Part shown: piece by piece, positions 48,186 to 59,062 of the stretch
How the letters are laid out: each line of letters begins with the position of its first letter
Position numbering within the stretch: the stretch's first letter is position 1
Source: Ophiodon elongatus
Lineage: Eukaryota > Chordata > Actinopteri > Perciformes > Hexagrammidae
Length of the DNA: 64,000 nt
Assembly (NCBI GenBank): GCA_016806645.1
Contig: JACSYO010001998.1
Coordinates: 605,001 to 669,000, forward strand
Direction: 5' to 3'
Notes under the pieces: generated by a model
Seen by the model: only the letters and a program-made list of their open reading frames with translations
Told to the model about the DNA's origin: nothing
Database searches by the model: none
Program-made: the position numbers and the translations under genes

Positions 48186-50601
48186 GAATCCGGCAGCCGA
48201 CACAAAGCGTTCCATCAGCATTGTGTGTGTTTTTTCTTTTTCTCCCTCCACCGCTGTCATGCTAACAAGCGGCGCATTAAAATCAAAGTGCACATTTGGC
48301 AGCAGTTACGAAACACACATATTGTCCTCTGTCTGTATTACCGCCGAGTTTGATCCCGTATAATAATCACAAAGTGCCGTGACGTATCTGTCGGAGTAGA
48401 GCGGTGAATGCGGTAATCCCGTCAGCGCTCCGTGGACCATTGTAATGTTGTCCAACTGGGACCGGGGTTCGTCTCCGGGGCGATGAAAGCATTGCATGCA
48501 AACCGGGTTGGGAACTCCACACCGGCTGCAGCCCTTTGGTTCTCCCCTCTGGTCAGTGTGCTCTAACATACGGCTTTTGTTTCTGAAAACTACTCAAATT
48601 AGTACACGTTTAAAAAGGAGTCAGAGAATTCTAGAACCTGTCAGCGAGCATGGGATCTAAATGATTAGTTAGTAATTCATATATATTTATCTGGCTCTTC
48701 TTTGGCCGAGATGGCAGCACTGTAATAATAGATTTATTTAAACATACTCTTATATTGTTTTTTTGTTCATCACATTCTATTGTACATTTTCACATTTTAA
48801 TTTTAATTATGTCTTGTACTATTGCACTACGTTTATTGTCACGCACCAACCACCAAGCCAAATTCCTCGTGTGTGCAAACCCTTTCTGATTCTGAACCAA
48901 CACAATTAAATCATCTGAAACATATTTCTGAAATGCATTTCTTTACCTCTCGCTACCAAGAAGTGTTTTAAGATTAAATCTGGAACCATAAGTTGATTGA
49001 CATAGAAAATGATTTAATATTTGCTGGCGTTGTTTGTCATTTATTGAAAAAAGCAAATATTCAGTAATTCCAGCTTCTCAAATATAAGAAATATGAAGCT
49101 CTTCTTTCTTTTACAGCATCACAAACTCAACACATTTGAGTGTTTCTACTGTTGATCAAAATCATTTGAAGACGTATCCCCTTGCTCTTAGGGACATGGG
49201 CTGGGCATTTTTCATTATTTTAAACCGGATTTTACACACGCTAAATGATCATTCATCAAGCCCCAGAATAGTCATTATTGGTGGCCATACGTTACACCCA
49301 CGTGTTAGTGAGCTGACAGCCTGCCCGAGTGTTCTTGAGCAAGACACTGAATGTCTTCCAGCTGCAGCGGGGCTTCACAGCTTGTGTGTGATTTTCCTCT
49401 CGAAGTTGGTGGGAGAGATCATTTCTTGTTTGAGGGAGGGACAGGTGAGGGAGGAGGAGGTTGGAGGGGGGCTTTGGGGAGGGGGGCGGGGGGAGTGGTA
49501 CGGATCTCACTGTAAGCAGGTGGATTTAATGGTTGTGGCTTAGCTCCTGTATGGATCCCTGCAGGCCTGGATTTCTTGTATGTAACTGACTCAAATAGGC
49601 ACAATGACACAAATAGAATAAACTCAGTCACACACTGCCTCGGGCTCTTTAACCTTCTTAAACCCCGAGCACTTTCAAGTCTTTGTTTTTTTTTGTTGTT
49701 GTTGTTACTATGGTCCCATTTTCCTCACTGTGGCCTTGTTATTCAGTGCAGTATACTTTTATAAGTCCTATAATGACACGCGGTGGTTTGTTACACAGAA
49801 CCATCTGAGAAGACGTCATTGGACACTGTTTGGAAAAGGGCAGGCACTTTGAAAAAGAAAATACTGATTGGATGAGCCATCTGTCAATCAAACTCTTACC
49901 AAAGCAAGGAGGAGCAAAAACCATTGAGAAAAAACTTCTCCAGGTCTGATATAACTGATGCCACTGCAGCATCTATGCTAACGTGTTCGTGAGCCGCTGT
50001 GGTTGTTCAGCATCATGGGTCCAGTCCCTTTGTCCCCCCTGAGGCCTTGAACCCTGAACCCTCAAGGCCTCACTGACGTCACCTGGTAAATGGTTGAGTG
50101 TGAGAGGCTGTAAGGGCTTGACATGGTGCAAATAGGAATGGGACGGCACTTTGCTGCGACATATCAGGTTACCATGCCAACGTCAAAAAAATATTTTGTA
50201 CAATTGTGGGTATTTATTTGATTTGAATGTCTCCCAGGCTCTTTGCTCAAAAGATGAAAGGTAATTTCAAATAGTCTATTTACTCGTTTTTGTCAAAACG
50301 GCTTCAATGACAAAATGAAATGTGTGATGAATAAATCTGCGTAATATAATATCTGTTTCCATTCCTCTGATTTCATGTGTTTTTATGTTCCGTCTTTTCT
50401 GAGTAAATGTAACACACCAGGCTGAACACCCATGAGCCGTCCTCTTTGTTCAATTTTTTTTTACGTCTCCATGCTTCCACTGGTAACCCCGTATTTAACA
50501 TTACACTGCTATGAATTGTGGGTAATTCCATCGGGCAAAATCTGCAGACATGCGGATTTACGGACAGTGTTCATAAAGGGCTCAAAATGTCTGAGAGAGA
50601 G
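48186..50601. other. No gene recognised; SINE scrap at 49319-49355
   Basis: GAGTGTTCTTGAGCAAGACA with CTGAATG at about 49328-49355 is a module of the SINE family seen at 21508 and 59301. A GGTTCGTCTCCGG string near 48465 recalls a B box but no tRNA fold is apparent. Confidence 0.4.
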
Positions 50602-50972
50602 TGTGACGGCCCCTGCCTGTAACGCCGTTACTTGTCCCTGTGTCCCTGAATGTGCCACAGGAACGTGGGTGTGGCCAATCACAGGATGCCGAGGACCTGG
50701 TCCTGGAGCCTGGGGAATAAAAGCCCTACTCCAGGATTGCTCTGTCTCTCTCTCTACGGCTCATGACTTGGTTTGGTCTTCCTTGGTTTCCGCTGACAAC
50801 ACCCCACACCTCATCATGCTCACGCATTCACATTTACATTATTGATGTTACTGATTGACACACTCCACACTTTTAGTATTTTCTTTACTTGAGCATAATA
50901 AACACCTTTAATTTACTGGTATCCGCTGTGTCCTTTGCATATTTGTCATGGCCTCAGAGCTGGGTTGTGACA
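50602..50972 (+). repeat. 5' LTR
   Basis: 371 bp, beginning TGTGACGGCCCC and ending GGGTTGTGACA. It has a TATA-like GGGGAATAAAAG at 50712-50723 and an AATAAA polyadenylation signal at 50897-50902. Compared with the 3' copy it has an extra TGTCCCTG octamer, one extra TC dinucleotide unit and one extra C. Confidence 0.92.
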
Positions 50973-50975
50973 AAT

Positions 50976-50989
50976 TGGGGGCTCGTCCG
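50976..50989 (+). promoter_or_regulatory. Primer-binding site, proline tRNA
   Basis: TGGGGGCTCGTCCG is complementary to the 3' end of proline tRNA and sits 3 bases after the LTR end. Confidence 0.8.
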
Positions 50990-51666
50990 TCTTTTTCCCA
51001 TTTTTTGCTTTGACGTCTAAGGTTTGAAAATGTGTAGTTTTGTGCTTTTGGGCAGTTGGTACTTGGTTGTGTGATTTTGAAGTTGTTTGTTTGCAGTGTT
51101 TGGGTCAACTAAATGGTAAAAAACTCTTTAGTGTTCGTCGTAGACTACATTTGTGGGCGTCGGATGGAGAGTTGGTCTGCGTGAAGTTTGTTTGGCGTGC
51201 TTTCGGTGCGCTTCTTTGTTTACCAGTGGCGACTGTGAACTTGGCTGCTCGTTTGAGGGAAAGGACAATGCTTTGGGATAGATCTGCTGGGTAAGTTCAA
51301 TAAGTCTTGCATGGCATTGAGTTTGTGGTTGTTTCTTACCGGGGTTTGTGGAGAGGAGAGTCGTGGTTGTATTTATGCTGCAGCTGGCCCAGATGACGTT
51401 TGCAGGTTTCTCTGTGTAATTCAATCCCAATGCTGTGGAGTTTCCCCTGGTAGGCTGTAGCGACGTCCCCTTTGGGTGAGCTTAGTTAGCGGTGTTGGTC
51501 TTTAGTTAGCGGGGAAATTCCAAGCTGAGTTGAGGATTATTCCTCTTTTGCACACAGGTTGACTTTGTGTTTTCCTGGTTTGGCTGACTGCGTAAAAGTG
51601 GATTTGCTCAGTGATTGCTGATCATTATTCGGTGGTGATTGGAGGCGATAAACGCGTTAAGGAAAA

Positions 51667-51996
51667 ATGACTGAGATGGGAATTATGGCCATCGCAAAAC
51701 TAATTCCTACTGCTGTGTCCTTTCACACTCGTGGACTAACGTTTAAGCAACAGAAGGAGATGTTGCTGATGGAACATGAGAAAATGAAACATGAATTGGA
51801 AATGAGAAAGCAAGTTGAGATTGAGAGAATCCGCCAGAAAACAAAGACAGCAAGGTTAAATCTGGAGAGATATCGGTTGTCTATGGACAGAGATGGCGTG
51901 TTGTCCGGTGGGGATCAGGGTGACCAGGTCTGCTTGGAATCCATTTGATAATAATTTGCGCTTGTTGCCACCATTTAATGAGGGCTCCAGATGCCT
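51667..51996 (+). pseudogene. gag remnant of the LTR element
   Basis: A 93-codon frame opens with a Met and contains LTFKQQKEMLLMEHEKMKHE, a charged coiled-coil-like segment rich in Glu, Lys and Arg, followed by LERYRLSMDRDG. This is the N-terminal part of gag in fish Gypsy elements of this type as I remember them. The frame ends at 51948, but the neighbouring phase continues with FDNNLRLLPPFNE at 51954-51992, the start of the next gag segment, so a frameshift lies near 51945. The rest of gag, including any zinc knuckle, is missing. Not functional. Confidence 0.65.
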
Positions 51997-51999
51997 ATG

Positions 52000-52365
52000 A
52001 TTCGTACGTTGTTGACTCTGTTTTGTCTGAGGAGACTGACACTGGTGACTGTGTTCGCAGTTGTGAGATGGGATTGAAGATTCTCCCTGTTCCTTTGCAC
52101 AAGATGTATCTTGGCTGTGGGCTGGTTACAGGTGAGGTGAGCTGAGTTTGGACTGACACTACTCCCGCACCGGTGGTCACATGTTGTCCAATTGCTTCTG
52201 TGTCTGACGAGAGCTCCAGAGTGCTGCCAGAGGTCTTTTCGTCCTGCGTGTTTACACGTGCTATGGACAGATCGGATCCTGACGTCTCATCTGACGGCAA
52301 CAACGTTGAGGTATCTGTCGAGGTCACATCTCTGTCTGAGTTTCCTGTGTTACTGTCACACAGTT
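52000..52365 (+). pseudogene. Protease-region remnant of the LTR element
   Basis: The phase starting 51945 reads LKILPVPLHKMYLGCGLVTG near its end, matching the region at the protease start in related elements. After a stop at 52143, another phase reads SSRVLPEVFSSCVFTRAM (about 52210-52265), a segment that follows the protease in relatives. A recognisable active-site DSG/DTG triad is not present, so the protease core is lost. Confidence 0.55.
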
Positions 52366-52424
52366 AGTTCGGGAGCAACGTGTTGATTCTTCTTCGAAAG
52401 AAATATTTGAGTGTTTTGCCTGTT

Positions 52425-52545
52425 TCAGAGGGGAGTAGTGCCGCTGATGGCTACTTCGTGCAAAATGAGGTGCTGTTCAGAAAAGGGGTTCCCATGAGTG
52501 AGGATGGTGTTCAGCAGCGCTTGCGGTGGCTGATGTTTTGGTGCA
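52425..52545 (+). pseudogene. Integrase-proximal remnant of the LTR element
   Basis: Within the 67-codon frame at 52380-52583, DGYFVQNEVLFRKGVP resembles the GYFVQ-xx-LLxRKWVP stretch that precedes the zinc-binding domain of integrase in related elements. The His/Cys zinc motif and the DDE core are absent. The frame then runs into sequence that belongs to the reverse transcriptase in another phase. Confidence 0.5.
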
Positions 52546-52911
52546 GGAGGGGGATGGAACGCCTGGTTTCTGCACAGACATGAGAGGAGTGACTTCTGTC
52601 ACGAAATCTCGTTCATTTCCTTTGCCAGGCATGGATGATGGTGTAGATCAGGTAGGGTCTGCAAGGTTTAGTATCAAAGTTGATTTGCTGAAAGGGTATT
52701 GGCAGGTACCTCTATCCCAGCGTGAACAGGAAGTGTCCGGATTAAAACTTTGTGCTGATTTGGTCATTTTCAGCAATACTTGGCACTCGCATCTTCAGCG
52801 CATCCGTGCGCTGGTTGAACGTTTGGCGGAGGGGCGGCTCACCATTGATTTAGCCAAATGTGGCTTTGCAAAGGATACAGTGATGTGGGGTGCCCGGATC
52901 ATAATCCTCTG
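52540..52911 (+). pseudogene. Reverse transcriptase remnant of the LTR element
   Basis: The 128-codon frame contains GDGTPGFCTDMRGV, SFPLPGMDDGVDQVGSARFS and KVDLLKGYWQVPLSQREQE, corresponding to RT motifs around the first catalytic aspartate. It then jumps to LVIFSNTWHSHLQRIRALVE and LTIDLAKCGFAK, which lie after the YxDD motif. The intervening segment, including the MPFGLxNAP region and both aspartates of YxDD, is deleted. RNase H is also absent. The enzyme cannot be active. Confidence 0.75.
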
Positions 52912-53179
52912 ACCTGGTTGCATTCCGTCGGATGCCCAAACCAGAGGCTGACAAGGTAACTTTATATGTTGCCATATTGTATCATTTTAACTGTTCTTGT
53001 GTCCATCTTCTTAATTTGATTCTCAGGTAACGGAGTTGCTGATGATGAAGTGTGGAGCTACAGGGATTATGTGTGGAGGGCGTATATGATTGTTACTACT
53101 TTGTCCTATTTGAACCGTGAGGGTAGTTTTGCTCCTGTGGGTTGGTGGTATGCCGGTGGTCCCCTGGGACACCGACTTT

Positions 53180-53189
53180 AAGGGGGGGA
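53180..53189 (+). promoter_or_regulatory. Polypurine tract
   Basis: AAGGGGGGGA immediately abuts the TG of the 3' LTR, the standard position for plus-strand priming. Confidence 0.85.
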
Positions 53190-53549
53190 TGTGACGGCCC
53201 TGCCTGTAATGCCGTTACTTGTCCCTGAATGTGCCACAGGAACGTGGGTGTGGCCAATCACAGGATGCCAAGCACCTGGTCCTGGAGCCTGGGAAATAAA
53301 AGCCCTACTCCAGGATTGCTCTGTCTCTCTCTACGGCTCATGACTTGGTTTGGTCTTCCTTGGTTTCCGTTGACAACACCCCACACTTCATCATGTTCAC
53401 GCATTCACATTTACATTATTGATGTTACTGATTGGCACACTTCACACTTTTAGTATTTTCTTTACCTGAGCATAATAAACATCTTTAATTTACTGGTATC
53501 CGCTGTGTCCTTTGCATATTTGTCATGGCCTCAGAGCTGGGTTGTGACA
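53190..53549 (+). repeat. 3' LTR
   Basis: 360 bp, aligned to the 5' LTR across its whole length with about 11 substitutions by eye. AATAAA occurs near 53474. Confidence 0.92.
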
Positions 53550-53745
53550 AATAGCCCTCAAACACTCGATGATTTGACAATGGCACAGAACTAAACCCTC
53601 ACGGACTTTACGGGAGCGCTTAAAGTTCGTGAGTCCGTGGGCGTGGAGACTGGGATTGGACCACAGTTTCCTCTCTGTGCCGGTAGCTCCTCACAGAACG
53701 CTGACTGGTCCGTTCTCCGGGTTATGGGTCACAAACACTGCAATG

Positions 53746-53788
53746 ATAGATATAGATATAGATATAGATAGATAGAGATAGATATATA
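53746..53788. repeat. (GATATA)n/(GATA)n repeat
   Basis: Imperfect GATATA and GATA units. Confidence 0.95.
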
Positions 53789-53949
53789 ATCGTGACTAGA
53801 AGTAGAGAGAACTCAATCATGTATTTTGTGCAGTACAACACAGCTATAATGACATAATTCATAACAATGAAAGAGAAAAAGATGCAAGTTAAATGTCTTT
53901 GTCAAATAATTTCACAAAGGATGTTGCCAAATATTGGAGAGAAAAAAAA

Positions 53950-54065
53950 AGACTCTCCACCTGCTGTACATAAACTATTTTTATTTTTACAGCCTTTACT
54001 AACAACCTCTGGTTTATCTCCTCTCTGCTGCCCGTGAGCAGACTGCAGATCCAACACATTGTCAC
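53950..54065 (+). mobile_element. Dispersed repeat, family D, partial copy
   Basis: CTCCACCTGCTGTACATAAACT, AACAACCTCTGG and GCAGACTGCAGATCCA follow the same order as in 63868-63965. Confidence 0.45.
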
Positions 54066-54179
54066 GTCAAATAACACAGCTCCACCTACCCCTCGCTTCA
54101 GGTTTGCACCAGTCAGCGGCGGCGTCTCAATATACCCTCGTTACATGAATAGTGTCTTTTCAAAATGAACTTCCGTCTT

Positions 54180-54360
54180 CACAGGAATTAATGTTGAGGC
54201 AACAAAATCACTTAGATTTAGGAAAAGATCGTGGTTGACGTTAACTTGGCTATGTACATGACTCACTGGACCAACAACACTAACGACTCTTGACAGACTG
54301 GCAAGACAAAATGTCACGAACTGAGGTTTCCTGGACGCAAGTCCTGTGTTGTTTTTGTGT
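54180..54360 (+). mobile_element. Dispersed repeat, family B copy
   Basis: GTTGAGGCAACAAAATCACTT, TTTAGGAAAAGATCGTGG and TTTCCTGGACGCAAGTCCTG match the family order. Confidence 0.65.
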
Positions 54361-55574
54361 ATTTGTTTTCATATCAGACGATAAAGCCCATTTTTACAAT
54401 TTATGGCTATTATGAATGGTGTGATTTGGCAATTTTTTCCCCCAAAGTAATCCCTCAGTCTACGTTAACCATGTGGACACTTTGTGACTTTAGCTATCCA
54501 TTTGTTTGATTTCAAGAACTTTCAAAGAAACAAAAACTGAAAGTATTGATAAAGTTTTTCTTTCTTTCTTATGCATTTCATCATTTTAGGAGCCCTCAGA
54601 TCAATGGTGGGGACTGGTTCCACCAAACTGCTGTAGGTAGACGTATCCCAACTGGCACCTTCATGAAAATTATCTTAAAACCTCTGGGGTGAGGGGTGTG
54701 ATTTGATGAATTACAAATGGCTCAGGTGGCAGCAATCCACCTAACGTTTCTGGTCACGGTCAGATAGCAGAAGAAGAAGTCAAAATTAGTTCATAAATTG
54801 AAATAAATTAGCATCAGCAGTTCAAGTTCAGCTGCTATTTGTGTGGAATTATCAAGCTGGTGAGGAATTTTGAAACTATCAATAATTGAGTGTACTTTGG
54901 ACATTTGCTGTTCAACTACAGCTTCCCAGATGGTGGTGAGGCTGTGCTTTGTTCTGATTCATTCTAGGGGAGGAGAAGCGGACTGCTGACCTGTTTTCTC
55001 TACACTGGTTTCCTTTTAAAACTTCACCTTGAATCCTTCTCGTGTCTGCCAAACCCCCCCCCCCCCCCACCCCACCATCCCTCTCCGTTTTTTGTTCTCC
55101 CCACTCTCGTCTTTGTACCGTACGATGGGAGCACCGGAGCTCTTAGTGTTGCTCTCCGTGTGCGGAGCAGGTCAACGCGAGACAAAGCTGCTGTTGCTTT
55201 GATCTTCTCGCAGGTAGATTAGAACACCGTTGCGCCCGAGAGTCAGCCCCGGAGCTGAACAGGAGTACCGTGTCACGTGTTGATCCTTCAGTCCAGAGTA
55301 ACTCAATCAGCGAAGAGGAAAAAAAAAACCTTTACCACAGCGGTGACGAGACAAGTAAACAACATGAAATACGCTCATGCGAATATTTTGCATCAACACT
55401 ATTCCTAACAGCAGCAGCAGCGATGCAGTTGCAACACCTTTTGAAGAAAAGGTTCCAATAGATTTGCACATCAGAGGACCAGCATCCTATTGACCCAGAG
55501 TCTGGCAGTCTGTCTGAGCTAAACTGTACAGCCTAAGCTACTGTAAGCTATCTTGTTGAGTTTCCTTTTAGCCA
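54361..55574. other. No gene recognised; poly-C run at 55054-55068
   Basis: Contains a 15-base C homopolymer. The 63-codon frame at 55270-55461 is unrecognised. Confidence 0.4.
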
Positions 55575-55712
55575 AATCCTCTGAGTGAATTTGAGCTCCC
55601 TCTGTCAAACACCTACGTATTGTATGTCGAGGGCTTTTATTGTGAAAGGTCAGAATATAAAGAGTGGATCTGGTCTGTGCTGCCTTTGTCAAGGTTGAAA
55701 GGAAGTTTGCCA
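55575..55712 (+). mobile_element. Dispersed repeat, family C, longest copy
   Basis: CCTCTGAGTGAATTTGAGC, TGTCGAGGGCTTTTATTGTG, GTGGATCTGGTCTGTG and TTGTCAAGGTTGAAAGGA. It unites the modules seen separately in the other two copies. Confidence 0.7.
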
Positions 55713-58102
55713 TCTTGGTTTGGACTACGGGGCCTTCGTGTTATTCACTGAAGTGTGTGTCGTGAATATTTGAATAACTACGTTTTGCTCGATGCGATCG
55801 GTGGTGCCTTTCTTTGCGGAGTGAAAGCTCAGAAGAAATCTTTACCCCGTGCTGCTTTTTTCCGCTTATCATTCACATTTAATTTGAAAGTACTCATGAC
55901 AAAGTTGGAAAAAATATATTGAAAATGCCTTGAGGCTGGGAACCAGACAAGCTGTACAGCATGTGGCCGCGGCGAGAAATGAAAAAAGAAAAGGATAAAT
56001 AAAAAGGCACCGTTTTAATATTAAATGAATGAGAAGCATTTCAACAACACTGTGTAACCAATGTATTTCAGCGAACATAGTATTCATCAGGGTCTAATGG
56101 AGGAGGCGAAACAGCCCACCATATGGCACGTTAAGCTAAAATATGGGCGGCAATGCAGTCTTAATGGTTTTTCCTCTCCCCCTCCCTGAAGCTTTCACTA
56201 GTGTGAGCCTGTTTTTGGTAGCATGTTTTAAATCTAAATGTGACACACACCATTAGTTACCAAGAAAAAAAACTTTTGAATATCTCTCAGCTCCCCATCC
56301 AGCCTCGGCTGTCTCCTCTCATCTCCTGGTAACATGAAACTATTAGTCATGTTATTCCCTGTGGATGCTCAGCCTCCATATCGCCTGCACCTTGTGATTC
56401 CCCCGGTGTGCAGCAGTAGCCGGCCGCTTAGCTGTATTCATGCTGGCTCCCCGACCCCATGACCTCATGACAGGAATTCAGGAATTGAAACCCACCAGGA
56501 CCTCCTGTAGTAAACGCGGTAGACGCCTAGCTCTGCTGGAGGAACAGCTTTAGCCGAAGACAGAATTGTGGCGATAATTAGTGATATTTCTTGTCACTTC
56601 TTGTTTTACATTTCCCTATGGAAATACTAAAAACATGTTACTATAGGTTGTCTGTCATACGTGTCCCATGGCCACTGAGACAATTGGCATGAAAGGCCGG
56701 TGCTCTCTTTTTTGAATCAATAATACCTGGTATGACTTCTAATGTACAGTATAGTATTTTTTTTGTTGAGTTTGTCCTGATTTCACAAACAAACGTCTCT
56801 AATGTTCATACAGCAAAAACTACTTTGGGAATTACGTTTTTGAGGGAAACCAATTTTTTCATGGACTACTTTTGTTTGACGTATCATAAATGCGTTTCAA
56901 TTGAGTCTGTGAAGTTCACGTAGTGGAGGAGGAGGTCAGGTGTTGGACGGGTCACAACTCACAGGGGCTTTCCCCCGGCAGACTGCTGTTCATGTCCAGC
57001 GTCAACCAAGTGGCCTATTTTTACCTCAACAGAACCAAATAGTACTTTTGTTCTGCTTTTTTTTCATTTCATCCCAAACCATCATGTTTTTACAAACATG
57101 AAACCAAGCAGTACTCTCAAATATATTTCCCTTGAAACGTAATAGAGAGTGCAGCTGTAATGGAAATAATTTCGTTGGACACGGGGGTTGCACAAATATA
57201 CCTCGGCTGGATTTGTGTTTTAACCATCCACTTTCCTGCTGAGTTGTGAGTTAATCGACTGTGTGACCTCCAATAGGACACAGCGACTTCAATACAGCCG
57301 GTAATACTCCATATTTCATGCGACGAGGGGTCGACATTCGTCACTAGGCGACGACTGAACGGACGTGTTTGGCTTTGTCGTGTCCCTTCATGCGTCTCAC
57401 CGCGCGGGGCTGTTGTGATGGGTAGGCGGGCGCTGCAGTCGGGGCTCTTTTGTATGAAGTAAGCAGAAGAAAGATCGCCCGAGACACAGTGTCATACTGT
57501 ACAAGACTCCGCGTCTCATCCATGCTGAATTCATCGTCGCATCTTCAGCTGAAAGTTTGCGGATACTAACGTGTGTAAAGTCATGCCGTTTCACAAAGCG
57601 TATCATAACCGCGTTGAGAAATCGTATTTTTAAAAAACACTTCAGTTTCAATCCCTGAAGCGGGGACATCTATTATTCATTATGACCCCGGCAGTGCACA
57701 TGTGTCTTTCTCAGGGACCTCCCCCCTCCACCCACAGTCTCATTAGAACAGAAAATATATTCATTGTTTTGATCTGACCCTTGATTTTAGTCTCTTACAC
57801 ACACACACTGAATGCAGCACACATACTGCCACCATTTATACAGTACGGTGTGTTTTCTAAACAATTTATTTTCTAGTTACCAAGAGAGACTATCCAAACC
57901 AAAATGATTTATTATTTAATAATTCGGCTCTCATTTTCTCCTCTAATGTTCAAACAATTTCTGTGCTCTTGTAATAATGCATTATTACGGCATTTATGGT
58001 CTCCGGGGAGTTTCATCAAGCCAGAGAGCAAACTAATGGATAGATGGATAGTTCGGGGACTGCTGGTGCGTGGACTTTGATACAACAGTAAAAGGCTTTA
58101 CT
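55713..58102. other. No gene recognised; family B fragment at 56930-57015 (minus)
   Basis: AT-rich. The minus-strand fragment reads CAGCAGTCTGCCGGGGGAAA and resembles the middle of family B. No supported exon was found. Confidence 0.4.
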
Positions 58103-58150
58103 TTAACCGCCGATCCTCTAATTGAAGGACGACCCTGCTCACCACCGTCT
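58103..58150 (-). mobile_element. SINE head fragment, minus strand
   Basis: The complement reads GGTGGTGAGCAGGGTCGTCC, TTCAATTAGAGGATCGGCGG, which matches the tRNA-like head of the SINE whose tail lies at 59301-59462. Confidence 0.6.
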
Positions 58151-58285
58151 ACCGCAGTTGTCGGACTGAAACTTTTCTGACAGTTTGCGTTGTATTCCTA
58201 ATGATGCCACCATACGTCCAGAGTTGCTTCATCCTCTTTCTTTTCCAAGCCTGGACGGCTCATGAATGTACAGCTTCAACTCACA

Positions 58286-58287
<2 letters not shown>

Positions 58288-58353
<66 letters not shown>
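58288..58353. repeat. (CA)n microsatellite inside fold-back
   Basis: About 32 CA units directly after the left arm; a GT run (59144-59166) abuts the right arm, extending the symmetry. Confidence 0.97.
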
Positions 58354-58358
<5 letters not shown>

Positions 58359-58511
58359 TCGCACATGGAAGTACACCCACACACACACACAGTTGTGTGT
58401 ACAACCATGGGGGCTCAGTCACACGCACACACATACATACAGACAGACTCGCGGATGCTCCACTAATACATTCATACGCAGTCCAAAAGTGGCATATGCC
58501 GAGGAAGATGG

Positions 58512-58514
<3 letters not shown>

Positions 58515-58545
<31 letters not shown>
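58515..58545. repeat. (GT)n microsatellite inside fold-back
   Basis: About 15 GT units. Confidence 0.95.
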
Positions 58546-58547
<2 letters not shown>

Positions 58548-58673
58548 AGTGAAAGAGAAAGAGAAAGCTTTAGAGATGGAAAGTGGGCTGGTCAGAGAGA
58601 CAATTTCCAATTTGGAGTCCTTTGAATCATTCATGAAGAAGAGAAGGCAGAAATCAACACAGAATCAATCTGA

Positions 58674-58740
58674 CACACACACGCACGCACGCACGCACGC
58701 ACGCACACACACACGCACACACACGCACACACAGACAGAC
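58674..58740. repeat. (ACGC)n/(CA)n repeat inside fold-back
   Basis: Five ACGC units then CACACACGCA units, ending ACAGACAGACTC; the same ACAGACAGACTC ending occurs at 58439-58450, suggesting internal duplication. Confidence 0.93.
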
Positions 58741-59027
58741 TCAAGAATGCATGAGTGCCCTCAAGACACACCTAAGGCAGACACCACTTACCCTGACTCA
58801 CACACACATACACACACATACACACACACAGGACACTCGGACCAACTGATAAAGACACACACCACACTCTCTCTCTTTCATACACACGCACATACGCACA
58901 TACACACGCACACACTATACCACTGTAGCGTTGCTGTGGGGTACTTGTGGCCAGTAGTGGGTGTCAGTAGACCGGCTGTCATGGTGGCACAGCGTCGGCT
59001 GACAGAGAGAGACAATGGAATGCACTT

Positions 59028-59030
<3 letters not shown>

Positions 59031-59059
<29 letters not shown>
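59031..59059. repeat. (GA)n microsatellite inside fold-back
   Basis: About 14 GA units. Confidence 0.96.

Positions 59060-59062
<3 letters not shown>

Larger units (their letters stand above)
50602..53549 (+). mobile_element. Internally deleted Gypsy-type LTR retrotransposon (Gmr1-like)
   Basis: Two direct LTRs (50602-50972 and 53190-53549) bracket about 2.2 kb. The LTRs start TGTGACGGCC and end GTTGTGACA. A primer-binding site complementary to proline tRNA follows the left LTR, and a polypurine tract precedes the right one. Internal remnants occur in the order gag, protease region, a stretch normally just before integrase, then reverse transcriptase. Finding the integrase-proximal part before RT fits the Gmr1-like Ty3/Gypsy group of deuterostomes, which has the copia-like domain order; this assignment is from memory. 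Intact relatives are several kilobases longer, so most of pol is deleted. Roughly 11 substitutions plus three small indels separate the LTRs, suggesting a fairly recent insertion. No target-site duplication is evident. Confidence 0.88.

Noticed and set aside
47773..48363. 196-codon plus-strand open frame with hydrophobic character
   Set aside because: Produced by a CT-rich tract that stays open in several phases; no domain and no compositional break at its ends.
48440..48500. tRNA gene suggested by GGTTCGTCTCC
   Set aside because: No cloverleaf arms or A box at the right distance.
51128..51430. 100-codon minus-strand frame within the LTR element leader
   Set aside because: Antisense to the 5' untranslated leader of the retrotransposon; no domain.
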